Of a stretch of 64,000 nucleotides of DNA, positions 42,665 through 53,829 are shown piece after piece. The notes under the pieces are model-generated. The model was not told where the DNA came from and searched no databases. It saw nothing but the letters and a program-made list of their open reading frames with translations. The translations under genes and the position numbers were made by a program. This stretch comes from Sweltsa coloradensis. Taxonomy: Eukaryota > Arthropoda > Insecta > Plecoptera > Chloroperlidae. Within the stretch, counting starts at the first letter, position 1; every line of letters starts with the position of its first letter. The DNA is taken from the NCBI GenBank assembly GCA_024449915.1, contig JAMZAV010001829.1, positions 62,001-126,000 of the forward strand, written 5' to 3'.

Positions 42665-43950
42665 GTTAACTTAATTACTTCTGATTTGTTGGTGCATTAT
42701 CTATCTGAAAATCTTGAATAGGTACGTAATACCTTTATTTAAAATGATGAAGATTAACTACTTATATTCAAAGTCATTTTGATTCTGAAAATGTTGGATT
42801 TGATTTCATATTATTCAATCATTTTCATAATATTATGTATTTTTAAACAATCAAAAACATTTTTCAATTTTATCCTTAAACACAAAATAAACAAATAATA
42901 AATTGTTGATCTAATCCATGGCTGAGGCTATATATAAAAAATAGGTCGGCTTTTAAGGTACTATTGTACTATTTTGATATAATTTCAAAAAATTTATCCA
43001 AATGAAATTTTCTACATATTATTATATATTATATGATCTTAAATTAGGAAATAGCATAGATATTTTGATATGTCCTTTTTTAGTTTCGTACATAACTTTG
43101 TTGTGTTTTTAAGGTACTATTTGCCTGCCTTTTGTCACTTTCAAATGTCCTAAACATCTTAACCCTAGCTATAGGGTAACTAACTAATATTTCGGTTTAT
43201 CTGGAATCTGAGTGTTTCAAGATAACAACAAAATCTAGATTTTACTGTCTTTAAAAATACATTAATTAATATTTTTTAAATTCAGCCAAAAAAAGCAATG
43301 TAGAGAGTAAAAAAACATCAGGTACATACTAGTAAAATAACATAAGTGACTGCATAGGCCTAACATTTACCGCAAGTGGTAGTTATGGTGATAGGCTACT
43401 AAAAGTAAAACGTTAAATATAATTGGAAGAAAATTTGATTCTTATGCGTTTGTCTGCACATAATTTTGATAGATTCTCGAAATCAGGCATGGCATAAATA
43501 TTTTGTATGAACCTGAAAATTTGTACATTTTCGGTTTCATACGCTAAGCTGAATAACTGTTTTCAAGGATTTTCTCAGGATTTTTTAGTATCTTTCAAGA
43601 TACAAAATGACTGGTGGCAACCCTGGGGTAACTAACTATATATTGTGCCGGTTTTATCTTGGGGAAGATACCACTGAGATTGCTAAATTCCAAAATAACA
43701 AACCAACCATGCTCAAATTTTGTGAGATGATTTCAATTGAATAGAAACCATTAAGTTAACATTTTTTTCATTGTTGTTGATTTTATGGAATATTCATTGT
43801 TGTTTCAACAATGAAAACGGGGAATGAAATTGTGAGAAATGAAATTGTGGTAGAGAGGTCACCACTTAGCTCGTAGTTATCCTTTTTTGAATGGACCTTT
43901 TAGTCAACTCTAAAAACAAATTTGATTTTTTTTACTTTTTTACAATACAT
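42665..43950. other. No recognisable feature
   Basis: AT-rich, non-coding. Only short motifs (AAGGTACTATT twice, about 42956 and 43112). Confidence 0.4.
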
Positions 43951-44230
43951 ATATATATATATATATATTTTTTTTGTCTTAAGCTTTCGTGATGCATGGT
44001 TAATGTTTTAAGTATCTTTACGGTAAATAATCACGCACAGTATTATAGAAAATAACTTTTAATCCCAACGTTTCAGAAAAACTATGTTTCCATTTTCAAG
44101 GGAAGGGTAAAACAAAAATTCAATAAAACAACAACAGCATTATAAAAATAAACAAATAGAAACAAAAAACACACCACCTTGCAAACATAGAAAATTACAA
44201 AGATCCAATTGCAGTGAACCTAAAATCAAA

Positions 44231-44890
44231 TCACTTGGTTGCATTGTGAGTGTGACTTCTTGTGACCATTCTAGCAGGCCTATCGCTGTCTTCATGTCTT
44301 GGTACCACAGGCGGCTCAGTCTCATACTTTTCAAGAGCTGCAGTACTAGTCATTCTGCTGGATTCCAAATTTCTAGACAAGATGGTTGGGTCCGTCCGGA
44401 CCGTCCCACGTTCGTCTAGAACTGCAGGCACTCTATCAGCCGCTATACCGCTTTCTTTGACTAACCTCTCAATCAAAGCAGGCTTCCACGATTGAGCCAA
44501 ATGCTTGCCATCGTCTCGTTTGTTAAGATTGAGTGGGCGCTTCTCAATTTCCACTGCCTCTCTGACGATTCGACTAGATAGATGGCTTACCATGGCAAGA
44601 GGCCTCATTCCGTCAAAATCAATGGAATGACCCTCCTTCTTGACATGTTGTGCCAAAGCAGATGTTGTTTCCATCTTGTTGACGGCGAGTTTGTGTTCCT
44701 GTAGACGCATCGACATATTTCGACCAGTTTGTCCAACATATGTCTGCGAACAGTCTCCACACGGAATCTCGTAGACGCCCCAACCCTCCAAATGAATCTT
44801 GTCTTTGTGGCTACCAATCATTTCGCCTAAGGTTCTATCTGTCGAAAAGACCGTCTTGATGTTTTCAATAGGAAACCAACCATCTTGTCT
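44231..44890 (-). pseudogene. PLE GIY-YIG endonuclease with full C-terminal tail
   Basis: The minus strand is open from the palindrome centre: TVFSTDRTLGEM (linker), GVYEIPCGDC, TYVGQTGRN, RLQEHKLAV, ALAQHVKKEGHSIDFD, the helix IVREAVEIEKR, LNKRDDGKHLAQSWKP, and a long variable tail ending VTRSHTHNATK. All usual endonuclease residues are present. The reverse transcriptase is missing entirely. The longest undamaged PLE frame in the window (about 220 codons). Confidence 0.85.
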
Positions 44891-44894
44891 AGAA

Positions 44895-45040
44895 ATTTGG
44901 AATCCAGCAGAATGACTAGAAGTCATACTGCAGCTCTTGAAAAGTATGAGACTGAGCCGCCTGTGGTACCAAGACATGAAGACAGCGATAGGCCTGCTAG
45001 AATGGTCACAAGAAGTCACACTCACAATGCAACCAAGTGA
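44895..45040 (+). pseudogene. PLE C-terminal tail, inverted partner
   Basis: Plus strand copy of the last part of the family E protein: TAALEKYETEPPVVPRHE to VTRSHTHNATK and stop. It mirrors 44231-44380 almost exactly. Confidence 0.85.
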
Positions 45041-45286
45041 TTTGATTTTAGGTTCACTGCAATTGGATCTTTGTAATTTTCTATGTTTGCAAGGTAGTGT
45101 GTTTTTTGTTTCTATTTGTTTATTTTTATAATGCTGTTGTTGTTTTATTGAATTTTTGTTTTACCCTTCCCTTGAAAATGGAAACAGTTTTTCTGAAACG
45201 TTGGGATTAAAAGTTATTTTCTATAATACTGTGCGTGATTATTTACCGTAAAGATACTTAAAAAATATATATATATATATATATAT

Positions 45287-45632
45287 GACATAATGAAATT
45301 CTTTCGAGTTTCCGAGTTAAATAAGTTTTATTACCAACGTTTTGAAAGAAAGCCAGAAAGAAAGAAGCCACCTGAAGCTCCACCTACCAAACGCCTGTTA
45401 AGGTCATCGCAAAGATCTTAAATGTAATGCTAAGCAGTTGCAGTGACTTGTTTTGTCTTTTATATTATTTGTTATTGTCTTGTTTGTTTACTCAATGTTT
45501 TTTAATTTGTATGTCGTTACCATGAGAATGGGCAGGGAGAACTGTTCGAAACGTTGGTAATAAAACTTATTTAACTCGGAAACTCTAAACAATTTCATTA
45601 TGTCACATTATATCCGAGAAAATCTACGTAAA
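45287..45632 (+). mobile_element. Short Penelope-like 3' fragment (family F)
   Basis: A 60-bp inverted terminus (45287-45348) is joined to a plus-strand fragment encoding the basic tail PERKKPPEAPPTKRLLRSS and stop (to about 45420), then a 3' tail with a degenerate hammerhead-like motif (ATGAGAA, GGGCAG/CTGTTC, GAAACGTT at about 45522-45562). Bounded by (TA)n on both sides. A 60-bp terminal scrap of the same family lies at 46962-47028. Confidence 0.75.
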
Positions 45633-45654
45633 AACATATATATATATATATATA

Positions 45655-46060
45655 TTAATGAACTAGGTTTTTCGATTATAATGCCACGTTTATTTACATT
45701 AGGCCAACGTTTCGATGAAATTTCACTCATCTTCTTCAGGGCCAATACAACTTAATATATAAAAAACAAAAACTACATTACATTGATAAATACAGAACAA
45801 AACTGGGAAAACAAAATACAACAAAAATAAACAATAGAAATCACTGCACATATGGCGAATTAAAACAACTCAAAGAATCACTGCAAAGCTTGACGTTGCA
45901 AAGAAAGAAGAAAGTCACTACATGTCCGTCTTATTGTTTTTCGTCATGGATCTTGCCACTCTGACTGTCGATGTATTTACTTGCAATAAACGTAATAAAT
46001 AAATAAATAAACGTGGCATTATAACCGCAAAACCTAGTTCATTAATTCATATCGGCCACG
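45655..46060 (-). mobile_element. Penelope-like terminal fragment (family G)
   Basis: Begins with an inverted 3' terminus on the minus strand that includes a canonical hammerhead ribozyme, and ends on the plus strand with a 42-bp copy of the same terminus (ACGTGGCATTATAACC ... CCTAGTTCATTAAT). No coding motif could be read in the middle. Confidence 0.65.
45698..45745 (-). ncRNA. Hammerhead ribozyme (PLE family G)
   Basis: Minus strand: CTGAAGA (45739-45733), stem II GATGA/TCATC with an ATTT-containing loop, GAAA (45713-45710), then CGTT before the predicted cut. Stem I is a four-pair GGCC/GGCC. Canonical core. Confidence 0.75.
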
Positions 46061-46084
46061 AAAAAAATCCAAAAACATATATAT

Positions 46085-46512
46085 GTTTTAAGTATCTTTA
46101 CAGTAAATATCACGCACAGTATTATAGAAAATAACTTTTAATCCCGACGTTTCGGAAAACTAGGGTTCCATTTTCAAGGGAAGGGTAAAACAAAATTCAA
46201 TAAAACAACAACAGCATTATAAAAATAAACAAATAGAAGAAACAAAAAAACACACTACCTTGCAAACATAGAAAATCACTACCTTGCAAACATAGAAAAT
46301 CTTAATTTTCTATGTTTGCAAGGTAGTGTGTTTTTTTTGTTTTTTTGTTTCTTCTATTTGTTTATTTTTATAATGCTGTTGTTGTTTTATTGAATTTTGT
46401 TTTACCCTTCCCTTGAAAATGGAAACCTAGTTTTCCGAAACGTCAAGATTAAAAGTTATTTTCTATAATAATGTGTGTGATATTTACTGTAAAGATACTT
46501 AAAACATTAACC
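46085..46512. mobile_element. Near-perfect palindrome of PLE family E termini
   Basis: Left arm 46085-46303 and right arm 46310-46512 are reverse complements of the family E 3' tail; centre AAAATCTTAATTTT. A 25-bp piece (CACTACCTTGCAAACATAG...) is duplicated at the centre. Each arm has the variant ribozyme motif with GAAACGTC and TTGAAAA. No coding sequence. Confidence 0.85.
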
Positions 46513-46551
46513 ATGGATCACGAAAGCTTAAGACAAAACATATATATATAT

Positions 46552-46938
46552 TAGGGATGCACATCGATACTTTTTTCATTATCGATTATCAAAATGGTTG
46601 TGTCATTATCGAATCGATATTATCGATAATATCGATATTATTAACAAAGCTGGCGATCTATAAGTGGAACCTCAAATGTGACAAGTGTAAGTCAAAACAA
46701 AACTATCACGCTTTGTTTACTGCCTGGCTGTCTTCGATGTCATGTGTTTGGCTTCCGTTATCGACTGATAGGTCAATTCCAAACAATAATCTCCCGTCGT
46801 TAGAGTTTAGTTCGTGCCACTATTGACGAATTATTTGATATTTCGATAATCGATAATGAATTTTTGTTATCGATTATCGAAATAATATCCATTTTATTGA
46901 TTATTGATCGATAATATCGATTATCGTGTGCATCCCTA
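46552..46938. mobile_element. hAT-like MITE with nested ATCGAT palindromes, 387 bp
   Basis: TAGGGATGCACA at the left and TGTGCATCCCTA at the right; flanks ATATATAT and ATATCTAT agree in 7 of 8, but lie in a TA tract. Both ends are rich in TATCGATA/ATCGAT. The segment 10582-10698 is half of the same element. Confidence 0.85.
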
Positions 46939-47042
46939 ATATCTATATACATATGTGTGTGTGTTTTTACTTAGATTTTCTCGGATATAATGTGACAATT
47001 AATTCTTTCTAGTTTCCGAGTTAAATATATATAGGCCTATTA

Positions 47043-47492
47043 TATATATATTTATTAAAAAAACGGGGAATGAAATTGTGAGAAATGAAATTGTGGAATT
47101 AATTAATAATGTTTCATTACACACTATAACAATGTTCGTTTCCTTCCAATATATGAACCCGATCACAAATCGGTTTTCTACGATCAAATACAATACTAAC
47201 GACAAGCATTTTAAGACAAAGTTTGTCACTTTTGATTAATAATTGGAGAAAAAAATCTTATTCCTAGTAAAATTTGTGTCTTAAAATAACCTGAGCAAAA
47301 TGCAAACATATTGTTGCTAGAACATGAGAGTTTCAATTTGCAAGCACAAAAGGGCACACAAGTGACCTAAGAGAGTAAAATATCATTCTAAAAGAAACCC
47401 TATGCAACTAGACCAAATATTAACATTATTCATGAAAGAAAACTTGCGTGCTATTTTTCTGATTTTTTACTGATTTTCAGTGGTGTCCCCCC
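47043..47492. other. No recognisable feature
   Basis: AT-rich. The motif GGGGAATGAAATTGTGAGAAATGAAATTGTGG (two units) at about 47066 recurs at about 43820, showing an old dispersed repeat. Confidence 0.45.
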
Positions 47493-47495
47493 TTA

Positions 47496-47998
47496 AGGTG
47501 CGTCTGAAATCGACTTTTTGAGCAAGTCTGCTTGCCTAGTCGACTTGTTAGTCGGAAATGACGTTTTACGTAGTTGGTGTCCAAATGTCGCTAGTAGGCG
47601 TTTAGTCTGCTAATCTAGCACCCGAGATTAGTTGCCAAAAGTGTATGCTTGCAAGCCTACTTCCCCTGCTTACAAGATGGCGGGGGCTACAGAAATAAAT
47701 TGTAGAACTGATTGTATTCAAACAGATAGATATTCAGTACAATTTCTTGGTTGTATATAGTTTGCAATATGATATTCAATTATTATTAGCTTCAATGAAA
47801 TGGTAGGCAAGCTAATTTTGATTTGAAAACATTTTTTTTCTTCATAACCTCACTTTTACAAAATAGTTTTGAGGGCGATTTAGTCGCCTTCAACTAGCTG
47901 ATGACCAAACCTGCTAGTATGTAAGCTGTAAGCAGGCTAGCGTGGAGCAGGCAAGTTGTTAGCAGGCAAGTAGGCAAAATTACATTTCAGATGCACCC
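47496..47998. mobile_element. PIF/Harbinger-type MITE, 503 bp
   Basis: Imperfect inverted ends AGGTGCGTCTGAAAT and ATTTCAGATGCACCC, flanked by TTA on both sides (47493-47495 and 47999-48001), which fits the three-base duplication of PIF/Harbinger. Internal repeats of GCNTGCNTACT type. No coding. Confidence 0.7.
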
Positions 47999-48038
47999 TT
48001 ATAGTCTTACACACATGGAATTATTGCTAAGTAAGTAT

Positions 48039-48770
48039 CAGAGTCAATAAAGAAGTTTCCCCTTTGGGGAGGTCCTCCAACTCCCTATACCTGGGTTAAA
48101 TAAAAAGTCGGTTTTTAGCGTTTGGAATCTAACGTTCCGCGCGACTCTGTGTGACGATTGATGGAACTACTTCAATAAAACTACGTCACTTTTCTACTAG
48201 TAGTCAACAGTCGATGACCACAAATGGCGGAAACGTCAAAATATTAAATTCGATCGAATGTTGGCGAATGTTTTCGCATAAAGTAAACTCTCTTTATTAA
48301 TGAGGATATTTCTGATGTAGTAGACCTAAGCCTAGAACCAAGGCCGACAAAATGTATTGTTTACTATTTCGATTTGAATGCCAAGGGCGTACTTACGTCT
48401 GAAAATTGTATTGTGGCCTTGGGCCTAGGCTACACTTCGTCCGTAAGGCTTAAATAACCCATATCTCGACTAATTTCGCACGAAAATGTCAGTGACGCCT
48501 GCGGAACACTTTGTAGTACAATAATAAATCAAAAGTAAATCGTTTTAAAAGGCTATGGCAATGGGCTAATAAAATTGAAGTTTGACGTTTCGTCTGTTGT
48601 TTTGTTTATTGCATTGTCACTGCATATCGATAATCTACTGACCGTATTTAGCGTGCAGTGCTTTTATTAGTTTCACATTTGAGCCGCCCTCAGCGCGCAG
48701 AGCGTTAGATTCCGTTTTGACTTGGGAGTAAGGGGACCTCCCCAAAGGGGAAACTTCTTTATCGACTCTG
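48039..48770. mobile_element. hAT-type element, 732 bp
   Basis: Inverted ends of about 36 bp starting CAGAGTC(A/G)ATAAAGAAG; perfect 8-bp duplication GTAAGTAT at 48031-48038 and 48771-48778. Source family of the 42-bp micro-MITE at 21714. Confidence 0.93.
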
Positions 48771-48957
48771 GTAAGTATCATGCAAATCATAATGCTAACT
48801 TGCAACAAAAATAATCATATATAGATATATATACTATATAGTATTGCATGCCAAATGTATCCTATTCCATTGTATTGTACTTATAAAACGTTTACCAACT
48901 AGCCTAGTTATGACAACCGACTTGTCCAATGATTCATTGGTGTTGTGTTCTCTTCAG

Positions 48958-49061
48958 CCCGAGCGGACGCAGACAAGAATGCCCACCAGTCTCAGGTGTT
49001 GTGGAGCGCGTGTCAAGCCCTGTACTCCACTCTGAAGAACAGCAACCCTGGCCTGCCATGG
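48958..49061 (+). CDS. IMMT: MIC60/mitofilin internal exon
   Basis: A 104-nt exon after TTCTCTTCAG and before GTAATA. Its first two bases complete the Ala codon begun by the last base of the exon ending at 15728, then ARADADKNAHQSQVLW and SACQALYSTLK follow and end at Pro-Trp in phase 0. This corresponds to the stretch after the coiled coil of MIC60, upstream of the conserved C-terminal mitofilin signature. Splice phase, strand and protein order all agree with the 15500 exon. The following exon was not found between 49062 and 64000. Confidence 0.75.
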
Positions 49062-49680
49062 GTAATACAGTCTTTAAATATTTACCCCCTACAACTGCTA
49101 CCCTTTCTTCCACACCTGTTGATGGTATTTGGCATCTTAAAGAGGTGATACGCCCCTAGCGGCAGCCCGTGTCCCTAGAGCGAAAAGGTTCAGCCGCTCA
49201 GCGAGTAGCGCGTGTTTCAATGTTGTGCCCATAGAGAAATAAAGCAGGAAGAGAAGAAACTCAATGTTATCGACTCACTCACTAAATTTCCTGTCGAGAG
49301 CGCTACCTTTGAACGGCAAAGTGAAGTAACTGGGCAGCACTAGCGCTATCTCTCGCGTACACTGTTAACTATGTACATGTGCAGGCATTGCTGGTTCCCT
49401 TTTTCAGATTTTTATTTTGTAATTTTAATTTTTAATTCATCTTTACAAATAAATAGCCTATAGAGGCAATGATGTATTCATATGTCACACACAAAATTTA
49501 AGGATTTTAAATATAATCTTCATAAAAATCATAATACTTCAAGTTATTTATTTGTTCATTGTAGGGGACCAATTTAGGCCTAGGCCTACCTAGGGCCAAG
49601 CCCTAGCCCTAAAAACAATATTGTTATTAAAAAATGTGATGAAGGTCTCTAATAATAGTAGGACAGGTACAGGACAGGCT
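49062..49680 (+). other. Start of next MIC60 intron; nothing else seen
   Basis: No further exon is recognised. CCTAGGCCTA-type motifs become dense after 49560. Confidence 0.45.
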
Positions 49681-49682
49681 GG

Positions 49683-49885
49683 GACAGGTAAGCATGATTT
49701 ATATAGCCAACTTACTATAGGCCAAGGCTAGGCTTAGGCCTAGGGTTTTGTGTAGGGCTAGGCTAGGCCTGTGACGGCCCTCGATGTTGACGTCGCGACG
49801 CCAGGCCTACACAAAACCCTAGGCCTAGAGCCTAGGCTACGTAGCTATAGTAAGTAGGCTATTTCATGCTTACCTGTACTCTGCT
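49683..49885. repeat. Palindrome, arms of about 80-85 bp
   Basis: AGGTAAGCATGATTTATA... with ...GGCTATTTCATGCTTACCT pair, as do ACTTACTATAG and CTATAGTAAGT and GGCCTAGGGTTTTGTGTAG with its complement. The centre is a GC-rich spacer (GTGACGGCCCTCGATGTTGACGTC). Looks like a short fold-back or MITE; ends undefined. Confidence 0.7.
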
Positions 49886-50764
49886 GAAGGAAATCGAAAG
49901 TGTCGAGAGCTCAGTTTATTACATAGATAAACACATGGATGGTCCTCCTGTAACCTCTAACCTAACCACAAAATGACTTTATCTAAATTTTATTATGATT
50001 TACATCGGGTAAATCTTTTAAAAGTGGCCTCTTGAAAATGTATTGGCTTAAGGCTACAAAAGAATTCCACGCTACACGAAAAATATGGTATTTTAAACGA
50101 AAACTGAAATTTCCCTTTGTGGACTTCGCGTAAAACCAAGCGTGGTTTTAAATGGATTGGATAGCACCATGACAGCAATGGCGTCTCCTTTATTAAAGAT
50201 GGCGATGTGTAAAATAGCTACAGTGCTGCTCCTTTGAGAGGCAAAGTGTACTAAATTTAGAGTTTCCATTGTCCTATTCAACTTGCACCCCCCTGGTTGT
50301 GCCGAAAAAGTAAAAACACGTCAAATAAATCATGGTGAAAACATTGGTGCAATGCACTTAACCTGGTAGAACCTTATTAGTCAATCATATTGCCACATCA
50401 GAAATCATACAAAAGTTTGGTAATGCCTTCCATAAAACTTTGCAGGAAACAAAGTATAAATAAGATCAAAAGTCATAGTTCAAATATTACATCAGTCATG
50501 TAAATATGTAACTAATCTCTTGATTTGGTTAGTCGGGAAACATTCCCGTAGGTGGAATTGTTAATATTTAATACAATTCAGAAGTTAAAAAATCCATCTT
50601 GATCCAATAACTTGTGCTATCTAGAGTCCATATGTGTCCCAGGAACTTATCTTCTAGGCATAATAAATAATGATGATGCTTTGACAATCCAAACTAGTAG
50701 AGAAATTTGGCAATTTAAACTTACATGCCAGTTTTATAATTGTTTTTGTGCATTGTTTTAATGT
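49886..50764. other. No recognisable feature
   Basis: Intronic or intergenic, no coding or repeat ends seen. Confidence 0.4.
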
Positions 50765-50772
50765 CTTCAATG

Positions 50773-52339
50773 TAGGGGTCTGCGGGTAGCACTTTTTAGG
50801 TTCAGGTAGTAAAAAATTACTTAATTTCAGGTTCGGGTTGGGTATTTTTTATTATTATTATTATTTATTTTCAATTTGCAACGTACAGTCATTAACCATA
50901 TACAGAGCTTATTGATAGCGACAAGAATAAAAGGGCATAGCCCCATAACACAAAAGTGTCTTGCCACCATTAACTACAATATTAATACATTTATAAACTA
51001 ACACATAATGCATAACAAACAAATAAATCTACAAACTAAAATACAATCTAAAAGTTATTAACTAAAGCAGTTATAAAATAATATACATTGCAGAGCACAT
51101 TACATTTGATTTTTTTAATTCTTCAATTTCTCAATTTAGCAATGTGAATTTTATAACATAATGTACAGCTAATATAAAATCTAAAGAAGTAACTAAGTTA
51201 TAAAACTATACAAATTAGGTGAACAATATTCCAACTAATGCGTATACAATTTTTGTATTTCCCCAGAGAACTGTACACGTACTAGCAGACCATATGACTA
51301 TGAGATTATACAAAATAATAGTTGCTATGGCTAATTACATAAACATAGGAATAATAATAATAATAATTAAGTAACTAGGAAATTATCTAAGTCTTAGAAA
51401 TAAACTTATATTAGTAATTACAATTCTTAAGTATAATGCAATTAATCTTAAGAAGAGACTGTAGTGAGTGTCCAGTTAAAGCGGGCATTGCTATGTCCAG
51501 TAAGTTGCAATGCAATGAAGTGAGGTTACTGGTAATTACCTAACTGATGAACTTTTAAATTAATTATATGATTATGACCATTATTGTCAGAAAGTGACTA
51601 CTCTACTGCAACAAGATGAATTTAATGGTTCTACTAAAAATAACTGTGAAGGACACACATTAATTAATGCAACATTTATTGTTGCAATTTTTATTTGCAA
51701 TTAAAAGATTTAACTAATGGTAAGTAACTAGTCCATGGCACCCTGACTTAAACTTACCCTGAAAAATAGCAAATAAAAAGCCTTCATTTTGTTATAAAAA
51801 ATCTTTAATTTCAGTATAAAAACTCAAAACAAAGAATCCATTTCGCCTAAAAAATTCAATTAATTCAAACTATTTTTTCTTATTTTGCGTATTTTCAAAT
51901 TTCCCGCCGTTAAGTTTCAATTGTTGGTACTTCGTAGCTCAAGAAGCAAAGTTTCTATAGTTTGTATTTGTTATGTTGCCGACCCTGCAGGACGAAATTG
52001 TGAGGTGTGACGTCACTTACAGCTCAACAGCTGTTTTAGTGGCCTATTTTCTCACGAGAACATTGTTAATACTACTTGGAAAATAGGAAAAAACTGCCGA
52101 TTTCGCCCAAATTTTGGGAAAAACCATAGAACTGGCTGTGTTTCACCTTAAAAAGTAAAAACAGTCTTATTTCGCTCCATATCGCAAACGTTTTTTGACG
52201 ATTTAAGGGTACAAAGTGGTTAGCAATTTAAGCCTAGGCTTACCCGAAAAATACCCGATTTACATTTATAAAAGTCCGAATTTCGGGTATGCTCCAAAGC
52301 CCGAAATTACCCAAAATTTTGTATATCCGCAGATCCCTA
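50773..52339. mobile_element. hAT-type element, 1567 bp
   Basis: Starts TAGGGGTCTGCGGGTA, ends TATCCGCAGATCCCTA; perfect 8-bp duplication CTTCAATG at 50765-50772 and 52340-52347. Subterminal GGTTCGGGTTGGGTATTTTT and AAATACCCGA. The middle (about 50850-51500) begins with (TTA)n and may be a LINE 3' tail inserted inside. No transposase. Confidence 0.9.
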
Positions 52340-52347
52340 CTTCAATG

Positions 52348-52879
52348 AGCACTCATACTATGGTAACTAATAAATAATAACCATTATTGAAATAAAAATT
52401 ATGGTGGCCTTTAGTGTTAGTGAGAAAACAGGTATAATTGTGACAAAGATATTAACTATGTCAAAATCAATTATGATTACGATAAACTGACTCAATATAT
52501 AGATTTGTAACTACTATAATTGAGTGAGATTAAAATTAATTAGTTAATTTTCATGAATTAAATTAATGAGGATTAATTTTTTGTCCATCAATTGAAAGTC
52601 ATAAAAATTATTTAAAAAAATATATTGAAAATTTATAAGTATATAACAACATTTTTTAATAATTTACCTAGAAAACCTATGACCATTGCCCAAGGAAGAT
52701 ATGGATGCCTAAAAAAAGGTAACCGCAATAAAAATAAAAATTGTACACACAATGCAAGTTGTGTTCAAACAAAATGAAATACTGATGGTTTAATAACTCT
52801 GGCCTAAGCAGGCATGTAATATCCCATTACTATTCTCAATAGTAATGACGAAATATTAAATAAGGTGGAACCAGAGACG
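52348..52879. other. No recognisable feature
   Basis: Very AT-rich; nothing identifiable. Confidence 0.4.
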
Positions 52880-53734
52880 GGAACTGGCACAGGACAATGA
52901 TTTAGGCGGATGACATCCTAGTGTGGGGAGAGACAGCTGAAGAAGTGCAGCAAAAGTGAAGAAGTGGGATCTTGTAACAGAAGAAATTTGGACTAAAGAT
53001 ACGTGTAGGAAAAAGTAAAACTATTATGATGGAAAAATCTAGAAAGAAGGAACAAGTAAAGTAACTAGAGAGAAAATTAAAATTGAAATGAGGAACTGGA
53101 AGAGGCAGAAGAGATTGCGTACGTAGGTAGCATTATCACAAAGGAGGCAAAGATCGGAAGTGAGATCAGTAAAAGGGTGGCCCAGGCAGAATCCTTTTAT
53201 CAGCAAGTAAGGAAGTTACTTTGGAACGAGGATTTCCCTAATGAATGCAAGGTGTTATTGTACAAGGTATACTATCTACCCATCCTTACATATGCTTCAG
53301 TGACCTGGACACTAGGAGCCGTAGATGCAAGTAGGATTCAAGCAGCTGAAATGAAGTTTGTAAGAAGCATAGCCGGAATATCGAAGTTAGACAAAATTAG
53401 AAGCCAAGAAATCAGGACAAAAGTTGGAGTTGAGAAGCTATTATTCAAAATTGGACGAGAAAGGTTGAGATGGTATGGACATGTCAGAAGAATGGGAGAA
53501 GAAAGAATTCCAAGGACAGAATTTGAAAGTGGGGACAAAGTTAAAAGACGAGTCGGTAGACCAAGAGAGAAGTGGAAAGATCAAATAAGAAATGATATAC
53601 AGGAAAGAGGTGAGAAGTGGGAAGAAGTCGAAGCAAGGAAACTGTGGGAAGACAGAAGTGGATGGCGTGAACTGGTGGGAAGAAGTGCGAGTGAACCTGA
53701 AGAGGACATGACAGGCCTGGCAAGCCGGTGTTAA
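52880..53734 (+). pseudogene. LINE (RTE-like) reverse transcriptase C-terminal half
   Basis: ADDILVWGETAEEVQ at 52906-52950 is the catalytic (Y)ADD box of a non-LTR reverse transcriptase; the residue before it is a stop (TAG), so the Tyr is lost. After several frameshifts (52950-53130) the frame is open from 53177: QVRKLLWNEDFPNECKVLLY, PILTYASVTWTL, RIQAAEMKFVRSIAG, LRWYGHVRRM, VGRPREKWKDQI. This order is characteristic of RTE-like and related LINE C-termini. The element is 5'-truncated; a (TA)n tract follows at 53813-53829. Confidence 0.85.
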
Positions 53735-53829
53735 CAACTCATAAAATGCCCTAGAAAATTGGTGGCTATAGCCACCCCCTGACCTAACTTAAGTTGGAAA
53801 CAGGAGTCAGATATATATATATATATATA

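Larger units (their letters stand above)
43970..45263. mobile_element. Palindromic Penelope-like element (family E)
   Basis: Left arm on the minus strand (43970-44890) holds the endonuclease and 3' tail; right arm on the plus strand (44895-45263) is only the last 50 codons and the same 3' tail. They meet near 44892. Both outer ends abut (TA)n tracts (43951-43969, 45264-45285). Degenerate hammerhead-like motif near 44070-44110 (minus) and 45172-45212 (plus), with TTGAAAA in place of CUGANGA. Confidence 0.85.
15729..48957 (+). other. IMMT: Apparent 33.2-kb intron of MIC60
   Basis: Bounded by GTACAG at the donor and TTCTCTTCAG at the acceptor. It contains nearly all the hAT, Helitron-like, Ty3 and PLE copies between the exons. 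The true length is uncertain because 22.3-37.1 kb looks badly assembled and 30.1-36.8 kb seems to duplicate 37.1-44.9 kb. Confidence 0.65.
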
